Shown piece after piece: positions 22,501 through 29,913 of a stretch of 64,000 nt of DNA; positions within the stretch are counted from its first letter, which is position 1; each line of letters starts with the position of its first letter. The position numbers and the translations under genes are program-made. The DNA is from Trachythela sp. YZ-2020 (taxonomy: Eukaryota; Cnidaria; Anthozoa; Malacalcyonacea; Clavulariidae): assembly GCA_016169945.1 (NCBI GenBank), contig JADLSH010000236.1, positions 3,396,001-3,460,000 on the forward strand, written 5' to 3'. The notes under the pieces were generated by a model that saw only the letters and a program-made list of their open reading frames with translations, was not told where the DNA came from and did no database searches.

Positions 22501-24587
22501 GCCGCATCCGAATAAGCGCCGTACTTATTCACAACAATGCGGTGCTTAATGAAGCACCGTCAGAATTGTTGGAGAAGCCGAACTAAAAACAACTACATTA
22601 TGGTCATAATTTAGGCGGGGGGTGGGAGGTGTAATTAAAGATTTCTAGGACTGAAACTGGGTAACCCTGCCTTGTCGAGAGCATGAAAAATGATGACCCC
22701 CCTTTTTCTCATGACTGAAAAAATGTCTACCCCCCCCACTCCTGAACGATCTTCGGGAACGGCAATTCCTGCGTTCTAGGAGATGATTTGACAGTAAAAG
22801 GGGATTGTTATTTCGGGGCCCGGAGCAAATTGCCCCCTTTGTCTCCCGACTATATAGGCGGCCCAGCACCCAATATTAGGGCCAGCATGAAAATAAGTGA
22901 CCACCCCTCTTATATAACGGTTCAATACTTTGTGAACTCCCCTTTATTGCAGCTAAAAAAAATGTGACCCCCTACCTTTTCCACCTCACACCCCCCCTGC
23001 TAAATTATGACAAGTCAAACATCTCAATCTTAAACGAAGGGGAAACCCCGCATGGGTGAGTCCAGCATATGAACGAGCATGACCTAACTTATGCGAGCTC
23101 TCCTGAGGAAACTAAAAGCGCTACAGACCAGTCGATTGTTTTAAATAACATGCAAATTATCAGGGAAGAACGAAAAAAAATATTTTACGGATATGTTCAT
23201 TTTTCGCTGAGATAGAGCGCTTTTAGTAGACTGACTTGTTGACTGACTTGTGGACAGTGTCAATATGTGGCTGTTCGAGGACTCACCTTGTGCACGTTGT
23301 CCAGGCAAAGTTTAAAGCGATATAAGCTTCAAAATAGCTTCAATTGATGTGAGCTTTAATGACGAAGAATGAAAAAAAATCATTCTGCGATAAAGTACCT
23401 TTTGGCTGAGACAGAGCGTTTTAAGTGAGGAGCGGCAAGCCTGTTTACCGTCTGTGTCAACATGTCGCTGTTTGAAGACCTAACTTATGCGAGCTCTCCT
23501 GAGGAAAGTAAAAGCGCTACAGACAAGGCGATTGTTTTAAATAATGTGCAAATTATCAGTGAAGAATGAAAAAAAATATTATAGCATAACATTTATTCGT
23601 TACGACTATACAGCGATTTTGGCGGGAACTAACCGGACCTGGCTCCAGATTTAATTGACCGCACGCCGTTTGGCGACTTGACTTATGCAAGTTGTTTAGA
23701 GAAATCTAGAAGCAGTAGAGACTCGGCGATTGTGTTATATCATACTTCTTTTCTTGACAAAGAATGAAAACAAATATTGTTAGAATAGGTGAAGCCTTTG
23801 TGGAGTTACAGCCATTTGAACATGAACGCCATGCCTCTGGCTCTAGATTCAATTTGAATATAGAGCTGCGAATCTGAAACTGGAGCTGAGCAGCCTATGG
23901 TATTAATAGATGAAATAAAAATAGCACATTTTTAATACCACATTTTTAAGCGCTCCATATTAACAATTAAGCCTGGTTCACAGGAGTGAGATAAGCTGAA
24001 GCAGAAATGCAAAAGAAAACTTTCCCTCTACGGCTTAAAAAGACAAAGTGGAAAAAATTTTCTTTTGAAATGTCTTTTGTTCCGGCTTCGTTTATGCTTA
24101 GAGGCTTGCGCTTGTGCTTATCTTTATGTCGACGTTTATGTTGCACACTTCACTGCGTCCCTTTGTTTTACCTTTTGTCTTTCTGACTTTCTTTATGCTT
24201 GTGCTTATGTCGACGTTTATGTTGCACACTTCACTGCGTCCCTTTATTTTACCCTGTCTTTCTTTATGCTTGCGCTTGTCTCACTCGTGTGAACCGGGCT
24301 TAAGATAGTAAACGATAGTGGTCGACATCTGTAAAAGTTTATTGAATCGGCTGGCAAACTTTATCACTAAGAAAGTGTGTAGCTGTCAAAGACGCGTTGA
24401 TACTTGATACTAAACTAACTAAAGTTGATATATTTGCACGAATCGTAACATAACATAATTCAATACAACACAACTTACATATAATATTTCTATGCGTCAC
24501 TTTTTGTGTTCGTAGCGTGGTTTTCTCCGCAAGCATTTGTTCTAAAGACAGAAGAGGATTTCTTCTTTCACTCCTATACGACGCCAT
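16545..24587 (-). CDS. Coiled-coil protein, family not recognised (3' end not found)
   Basis: Six exons join in phase on the minus strand: 24479-24587 (start ATG), 19201-19274, 18794-18901, 17783-18028, 16718-16845, 16545-16614, giving 245 codons with no stop. All have GT-AG junctions (gtaagt, gtgagc, gtaaat, gtataa, gtaata, gtaagt donors). The N-terminus is MASYRSERRNPLLSLEQML. From about residue 60 the sequence is almost all charged heptad-like coiled coil rich in Glu, Lys, Arg and Ala (for example KKIIDEIIENMTRENTEAL and ARLTQQKYEKEKQDALREA). The last exon found ends DEKEEYQNIFI and splices on to an exon I could not identify. The style suggests a cytoskeletal or ciliary protein, but I do not recognise it. 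Intron 1 is 5.2 kb and contains a 3.3-kb foldback element and several MITEs. Confidence 0.75.
18194..18309. repeat. 21-bp tandem repeat, about five copies
   Basis: The unit GCTCTATGTCACCATAGCAA(C/T) repeats head to tail inside an intron of the coiled-coil gene. Each unit contains the small palindrome CTATG-N-CATAG. Confidence 0.85.
19313..19491. repeat. MITE with GGGGTCATCCATTTAGTACG ends and TTA target duplication
   Basis: The left end GGGGTCATCCATTTAGTA is mirrored at the right end by TACTAAATGGATGACCCC. TTA flanks both sides (19310-19312 and 19492-19494), as in PIF/Harbinger-type insertions. 179 bp, non-coding, G-rich interior. It sits in intron 1 of the coiled-coil gene. Confidence 0.8.
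19795..20205. repeat. Repetitive stretch with inverted GGTCCATATTCGCTAGCGG blocks and a ribozyme-like motif
   Basis: 19800-19930 alternates TCCATATTCGCTAGCGGA blocks in direct order. 20106-20205 contains ACCTGAAAAATTTGACGTTT facing GGACGAAGGGTCTCCCGCTC-GAAACGTC, i.e. inverted copies of the Penelope-tail motif. Non-coding and probably composite. Confidence 0.5.
20610..21874 (+). repeat. Left arm of foldback element: six modules of about 197 bp
   Basis: Each module contains a T-tract plus CATTCTTC or CGTTCTTC motif, at about 20736, 20932, 21130, 21329, 21530 and 21726. Two module types alternate: one follows the motif with TGATAATTTGCACATTATTT, the other with CATTAAAGCTCACATC. The arm is about 395 bp longer than the right arm, equal to one extra A+B pair. 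Confidence 0.8.
21875..23031. other. Loop of the foldback element
   Basis: Single-copy AT-rich sequence, a duplicated ATATATACTTGTAAA-type unit of about 80 bp (22325-22435), a hairpin-like GCGCCG block near 22500-22560, and a C-rich part (22690-23000). No transposase or reverse-transcriptase similarity. Confidence 0.6.
23032..23900 (-). repeat. Right arm of foldback element: four modules
   Basis: Complement of the left arm, with the GAAGAA(C/T)GAAAA motif at about 23165, 23362, 23561 and 23757. It lacks one A+B pair present in the left arm. Confidence 0.8.
23968..24303. repeat. MITE with AAGCC(T/C)GGTTCACA ends
   Basis: TTAAGCCTGGTTCACAGGAG at the left and CTCGTGTGAACCGGGCTTAA at the right are inverted copies. 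The interior has a roughly 73-bp duplication (GACGTTTATGTTGCACACTT twice). A solo copy of the left end is at about 599-617 in an NAA15 intron. Confidence 0.65.
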
Positions 24588-25009
24588 CTTGGAAATTTAC
24601 TTTGTTGTCATGGTAATTCAGTCATGAATTCAGTCCGCCAAATATTTCGCGCCAAATTGTTTCGTGGCTGTGTCACAGAATAGCTGTGTTCCACAATCAT
24701 CTCTGCATCAAAGCTGTGGCAATGCATTAGTGGCGGATTACCAGTTACGGGGTCTGCAGGCTAACTGAAATTCGCGGGCCTTGAGAATGATATTTCCATG
24801 CTACACAAGGCAATTTTTGCTGCGACTTGCAACGCAATTTCCGTCACAGAGCGATGTTAGGTAAACAGAATATTCGCAGAGAAATTGTGAACATGAATCT
24901 CGTTTTACAATGCCCAGAAGCCAATGTTGAAATCTCAAAGTTTTTTAGCCTAACAATTTTTAATCGTTGATCTTAAACAACGGTTTTCTATATTTCACGA
25001 AATCTTTAG
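24588..25009. other. Gap between the divergent coiled-coil gene and GUSB pseudogene
   Basis: Contains the coiled-coil gene's 5' flank. I searched it for earlier GUSB exons and found none, so the pseudogene lacks its N-terminal exons here or they lie in unrecognisable sequence. Confidence 0.45.
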
Positions 25010-25147
25010 ACTGGTCCAGTGATACCCATGACAGTACCAGCCAGTTTTAATGACGTCACACAAGATGATTCATTGCGCATGTTCATTGGTTGGGTTTGGT
25101 ATGAGCGTAGTTTATATGTGTCCAAATCATGGCAGACCGAGAATCTC

Positions 25148-25189
25148 CTAGCCTGAGACATGCATTCGTTATTCGTCTGTCTCAGGCTA
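25148..25189. mobile_element. 42-bp micro-MITE with 8-bp target duplication inside a GUSB exon
   Basis: Element ends TAGCCTGAGACA and TGTCTCAGGCTA form 12-bp perfect inverted repeats around about 17 bp. AGAATCTC flanks it on both sides (25140-25147 and 25190-25197), the size typical of hAT insertions. Removing element plus one duplicate restores the conserved reading frame. Confidence 0.88.
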
Positions 25190-25471
25190 AGAATCTCCGG
25201 GTAGTGCTGCGTTTTGAAAGTGCTCACTATAATACTGTCGTGGTAAGTATGGTGCCTTTGTTAGGGGCATTTTTTGACTGAAGTCCAAAGTTAAGTACAA
25301 CTATATTTATACCAGAAAGCTCTGTCAGTTCTGTTTAAACTGTTCTCCCAAGGCGTAGGGGCACAGTAAGGGACATAGTGTTATTACAGGAGGAAACAAG
25401 TAAACAACGAACGCTATTTACACTGCTCTATATCAATCAGTTTTAACTGCTCTCCCTCATGGAGATCCAAT

Positions 25472-25753
25472 GAGCGAGCCGAGGGGTGTATCACTCCAAA
25501 AATCTCGTACACCTTGAAACAAAATGTCTAAAAATCCCTATAAAATCTCTATGAAATCCCTAAAAATTCCTGAAAATCCTAGAAAATCTCTATGAAATCC
25601 CTAAAATTCTCTAAAACTCCCTACAAATCCCAAAACAACTCGAAAAAATCCACAAATCCCTCAAAAATCCCCCCACTGAAAAATCCCACTGGATTTTTAA
25701 AATCCCAAAAATCTCCTACGCTTTTTTGGAGTGATGCATCCCTCGGAGCGAGC
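25472..25753. repeat. MITE with GAGCGAGCCGAGGG ends and internal AAATCCCTA satellite
   Basis: GAGCGAGCCGAGGGGTGTAT at the left is mirrored by ATGCATCCCTCGGAGCGAGC at the right. The interior is a degenerate tandem repeat of AAATCCCTA(T)AAATC units. It lies in a GUSB pseudogene intron. Confidence 0.7.
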
Positions 25754-26107
25754 TATCCCTTTTTGGTCAAGTGTTTATTACTACAACTAAACTACTGTTT
25801 TCATACTGAATAGCTCAGTATCAGTTCAGCTCTGCCGGTGTCCCTGGACGTCCAGTAGAGCTGTAAAGGCCATCACTCATTGATCCAATGTTACTCAGCA
25901 GTAAACCTAAACGTTTAGCTAAACCTGGTTCTGTCTGTTCTAAACTTTTCCCCTTATTGGTCCAGCTAGTGTTGCTACAGGAGGAAACTGGAGTATGTGG
26001 AGTAAACTTGTGGTATTTGGTAGCCACTGACATTCTGACAATAACATATTATTTTGTATTTTTAGTGGGTAAATGGACAACAGGCCATGTCTCATTCAGG
26101 AGGTCAT

Positions 26108-27468
26108 CCGAAAGAATCACTCAACACAATCATCGCTCCTTCAAGCTACCAACAAATGGTTAATTAATATGGACAATGGATGCTTGAATGGTGTAATATT
26201 TTTGGACCTGAAGAAAGCTTTTGATTGTGTTGATCATGATATACTTCTCAGTAAATTACACCTGTATGGGGCTAGCCCTAGTACCTTAAAATGGTTTAAG
26301 TCGTATTTGTCCAATAGAACACAAATGTGTAAAATAGAACGAACCATGTCAAGTAGACGTACCATAAGATGCGGAGTGCCTCAGGGATCAAATCTGGGAC
26401 CGTTGTTATTTTTAGTTTATATAAACGATCTCCCAAGGTGTCTCTCGCATTCGAATACTGCTATGTTCGCTGACGACACAAATTTAACGACAAGTGGTAG
26501 ATCAAGTGATGAAGTCATAACTAAATTAAATGCAGACTTAGAAAGAGTTCACCAGTGGTTGTTGGCCAACAGGTTAACTCTTAATAAAGAAAAAACAGAA
26601 TACATGATAATAGGGTCTAGACAAAGACTAGCCAAAATTGAAAACGACCAAGAATTGGGGAAACCAATATTAATAGGGTAAAGTGTACTAGGGTAAGGTG
26701 TAATTGTTGACGAACAATTATCGTGGAAAAACCAGATCGAAAACATAGTTAATAAGGCTTCAAAAGGTATTGGAATGTTACGACGAATGAAGAAATATAT
26801 TCCTACACCAATTTTAGAAAACGTTTATAAAGCTATAGTATTGCCTTATTTTGACTATTGCAGTTTAGTTTGGGACAACTGTAGTGTTTACCTGCAAGAT
26901 AAATTACAGAAAATGCAAAATAGAGCAGCAAGAGTAATTACGGGGAAACCGTTCGATACAAGAATAAGCGATATGCTAACCGAACTTGGCTGGCAACAAT
27001 TAGCTGAAAGAAGGAGATCTCATAAAATAACATTTATGCATAAAGTTAAAAACAAGCAACTCCCAGACAGCATATCTAGCATGTTTAATATTAATAGAAA
27101 CGACAATTACAGCCTACGTAATAATTATGTTGATTTTGCTCTTCCAAAGCCTAAAACAAATTTCACTAAAAAAAGCATAAGTTATTCAGCGGTAAGTCTG
27201 TGGAATAGCCTCCCGAAAGCCGCTAAAGCGAACGGCGTTTCTATTCGGCAAATAAAACAATTCTCTCGAGCCGATTATAATGATGGGACGAAACGTGTGA
27301 ACAGTGACTAGAACCTTTTTTTTTATTTGTTTGTAAATAATTTGTCTATTCAGTTAGAATAGTATAATGCCTTTGTATATAGTTTGTTTTTTTATTGTAT
27401 TTCGGTAACGGCCCCTTGGAAATCAGATGATATTAGATCTGAAGGGTTACCGTTCTCAAATAAGATTA

Positions 27469-27510
<42 letters not shown>
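26108..27510 (+). mobile_element. 5'-truncated CR1-like LINE inserted in a GUSB exon
   Basis: Begins CGAAAGAATCACTCAACACA (FRKNHSTQSSLLQ in RT frame). The polymerase shows VIFLDLKKAFDCVDHDILL, RCGVPQGSNLGPLLFLVYIN and catalytic FADD at about 26466-26477. The frame breaks near 26680-26720, then resumes at 26775-27311 with the thumb (YFDYCSLVWDNCS, RAARVITGK). After a 3' UTR it ends in an AAT microsatellite. The copy is dead (frame broken between the two halves). Junctions are GGTCAT/CCGAAAG and AATAAT/CTACC; no long target duplication is visible. Confidence 0.88.
27470..27510 (+). repeat. (AAT)n microsatellite tail of the LINE
   Basis: About 13 AAT units directly abutting the GUSB exon fragment at 27511, as expected for a LINE 3' tail. 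Confidence 0.9.
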
Positions 27511-27716
27511 CTACCTTTTGAAGCACAAGTGAACAAATTTCTTCAATATGGTGAAGCCAACAGAATAACAGTGGCAGTAAATAATACTGAAAATAGGTTT
27601 ACTTGCAACAACTTTACCTCCTGGAAAAATAGAATATCTTACTGGACCTCGGTGAGTTTGATGAAATATTATGGCGTTCGTTCTTAGTTGGTTGATTTGT
27701 TAGTTTGTAATTAAAC

Positions 27717-28370
27717 TTTTATTTATTTATTAACACTTTTGCCTTAAATTAGCGACTGGAAACCGCAACAGCCGTAGCCAATTACTGCGGGACCATTACA
27801 TGATAAATAAAGTAACTATGATAAATAGAGACTATAATGTGCAGACGGAAACGCTACAGAGTCCTTTGTACTGACATAAGATCGAAACTTTTCCAACTCC
27901 ATTTAAACAGTAAAAAGCTATGGTAAACAGCACAAAGACCCTCGGAAACGCCACCGTATACACATGGTCTTATACAGAAACAGAGCACAAAAAGCGCATG
28001 GACAAAACAACAATTATACAACTGACAGACATACAACACACATTGAAGACAAACACATTTAACAAAAATATTAAAAACAACAAGAAGGAGCGCTCAAGAG
28101 GTTTCGGGCAGAATTACACTTAACGCAAACCGTTTTCCATGTCCTCGCATCCTCAGGGTCATAACATAAGTTCAGAGCATTACTATAATATTGCTTAAGT
28201 AGGGTTTTAAACGTAGCCAAAGAGATAGAGTCCCTACGCATCTCCTTTGGCAATGTATTCCAAACTCGTCTCGATCTGACCAAGTAGGACCTAGCGTACG
28301 TATAGGCGGTATAGCTGTTCGGCATAGTTGTTCCTCTAATATAATTGTGCCGTCTGCGTTGTATCCAGAT
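27717..28370 (-). mobile_element. CR1-like LINE 3' end with TTTA-type tail
   Basis: The minus-strand frame 28073-28325 reads RSYLVRSRRVWNTLPKEMRR, LATFKTLLKQYYS, then DPEDARTWKTVC and CNSARNLLSAPSCCF, the C-terminal tail of a LINE reverse transcriptase. A 3' UTR runs to a short AATAAATAAATAAA tail at about 27720-27733. It lies in an intron of the GUSB pseudogene. Confidence 0.7.
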
Positions 28371-28614
28371 CTTGTCGTCCTCCTTGTTTTCTTTACCTTT
28401 GGTACAATGTCTTTGTCTATCAGTTTGTTCGTTAGTTCTTTCGTTAGCTAGTTAGTCATTCAGGTAGTTGTCGAGTTGACGTTTGTTGGTTAAGATGGTT
28501 TGGTAAATCAATCAATCAATTAGTTAATTAATCTAGTTATTAGTTACAATAGTTCAATTGTTACTTGGTAAGGTAGTTAATAAGCTAATAAGTTAGTTCG
28601 TTGATTGCTAGATT

Positions 28615-28615
28615 G

Positions 28616-28659
<44 letters not shown>

Positions 28660-28660
28660 A
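28615..28660. repeat. (TTAG)n tetranucleotide microsatellite
   Basis: About eleven TTAG units in the last GUSB pseudogene intron, preceded by about 150 bp of degenerate GTTAG/ATCAATC-type simple sequence. Confidence 0.85.
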
Positions 28661-29071
28661 AACCACTGGCTTATAGAAGCAAAACGAACTATCTATTTCT
28701 CCCTTTCTTTCAGATACCCTCCAGGATATTTCATTCAAACCTACGAATTTGATTTCTTCAACTACGCAGGCATCCACCGTCCCGTTCGTTTCTACACGAC
28801 ACCTCAAGTCTACATCTCCGATATATCTGTCATCACTGACCTCTCGCCCGATAACACTGAGGGCGGCCTAAAGTTCAAAGCTCTGATCATAAGTTCAGAG
28901 AGATATCGTGATTCTCTAATGATGAAATATGAATTATATTATAAGGATGGTAAGGTTGTGGCCAGTATATCGGGTCCTGAAGTACTAAGTGGTGTGTTGA
29001 AAACAGATGATATTCAACCATGGTGGCCAATTGGAATGAGTGATTCCCCAGGATACCTTTATAATTTGAAG

Positions 29072-29494
29072 GTACGTATTTTGTAAGCTTTTGATCTGAT
29101 TGAACAATAAGTATGTTAGGTCACAGCAATCACTTTGGTTTAAGTAAATGAATGCAATCCCCGAACAAATAACATTCAGTAGGAGAGATGTTCTAAACTG
29201 TTCTTCCTAGAGAGCCAGTAAGAGAAATCATTTATTGATCCAATGTTACTACAGGAGTAAACCAGAGTACCCGGAGTCGGACTGGTAGAGTCAGACTGGA
29301 AGTACTCAACTGGGGCAAAATTATAATGAGACAACTGTAACCTGCAGAAATGAAACCAGACTAAACATTTTTTAAACAAATATTATAATCATTTATTTAC
29401 ATTATTTATATATACAAAATACACTATAAATATATATATTGCATCGATAAAGATAAAAATATTAATATGCAATACGTTCTGTTCATTCTATATA
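29072..29494. other. Downstream flank of the GUSB pseudogene
   Basis: Clean donor GTACGT at 29072, but no following GUSB exon recognised. The sequence is AT-rich. Confidence 0.4.
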
Positions 29495-29800
29495 AATATA
29501 GAAGCAAGTAAAAAGTAAAAAGTAAAAAGTAAAAAGTGAGAAAGTAAAAGGTGAGAAACAAGTAAAAAGTGAGAAACATCGACCAAAAATTGAACGTCTT
29601 TTTTCTGATGATCGTTCTTTAAATTCTTGTTCTCTAATTGGTTTCCTTTTGGCTTGCTTTTATTTTCTATGTTCACTTGCTCTATAAAAGGTTTGAAACT
29701 TGATTTCAGTATACATATAAAGCGGACACCAACAACACAACGCAACGCAGCGCAACGCAACGCAACACGACAATACACAACACAGCACACAACACACAGC
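29495..29800. repeat. Low-complexity AGTAAAA and CAACG/CACAA repeats
   Basis: 29503-29575 repeats AGTAAAA and AGTGAGAA units; 29728-29800 repeats CGCAACGCAA and ACACAAC. Open frames across them on both strands are compositional artefacts. Confidence 0.7.
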
Positions 29801-29913
29801 AACAAAATATCAACTGCTACTTAACCTAAACTTCACCACGTTACACATCTTTTTTTATCAAAATGATACACTAAAGTACAAATACGTTCCCTGTGTAATC
29901 TGATGCTAGAGTA

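Larger units (their letters stand above)
20610..23900. mobile_element. 3.3-kb foldback transposon with giant inverted-repeat arms
   Basis: The sequence from CCATAGGCTGCTCAGCTCC at 20610 is repeated as its complement ending GGAGCTGAGCAGCCTATGG at 23900. Pairing continues inward to 21874 and 23032 (CCCCTTCGTTT / AAACGAAGGGG). The octamer ATTAATAG occurs within one or two bases of both ends (20600-20607 and 23902-23909) and is a plausible 8-bp target duplication. No transposase is visible in the arms or in the loop. It lies entirely within intron 1 of the coiled-coil gene. The visible similarity of the arms is high, suggesting recent origin or gene conversion. Confidence 0.85.
25010..29071 (+). 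pseudogene. GUSB: Beta-glucuronidase pseudogene fragment, broken by at least three insertions
   Basis: Lysosomal exo-glycosidase family (GH2). Three exon-equivalents remain. 25010-25242 reads VPASFNDVTQDDSLRMF, FIGWVWYERSLYV, and after an insertion RVVLRFESAHYNTVV. 26066-27651 reads WVNGQQAMSHSGGH, a LINE, then LPFEAQVNKFLQYGEANRI and TLPPGKIEYLTGPR. 28714-29071 reads YPPGYFIQTYEFDFFNYAGI and QPWWPIGMSDSPGYLYNLK. These cover part of the sugar-binding and Ig-like domains. Lesions: a 42-bp element plus 8-bp duplication adds a stop and shifts frame (25148-25197); a LINE sits between His and Leu codons (26108-27510); about 10 extra bases after VAVNNT shift frame near 27590. The TIM-barrel catalytic exons are not found downstream. 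Splice sites and the last exon are still clean, so decay is recent or this is a partial duplicate. Confidence 0.9.

Noticed and set aside
26073..27311. Two long frames taken as host genes
   Set aside because: Reverse-transcriptase motifs (FADD, GVPQGS) and the AAT tail show a LINE.
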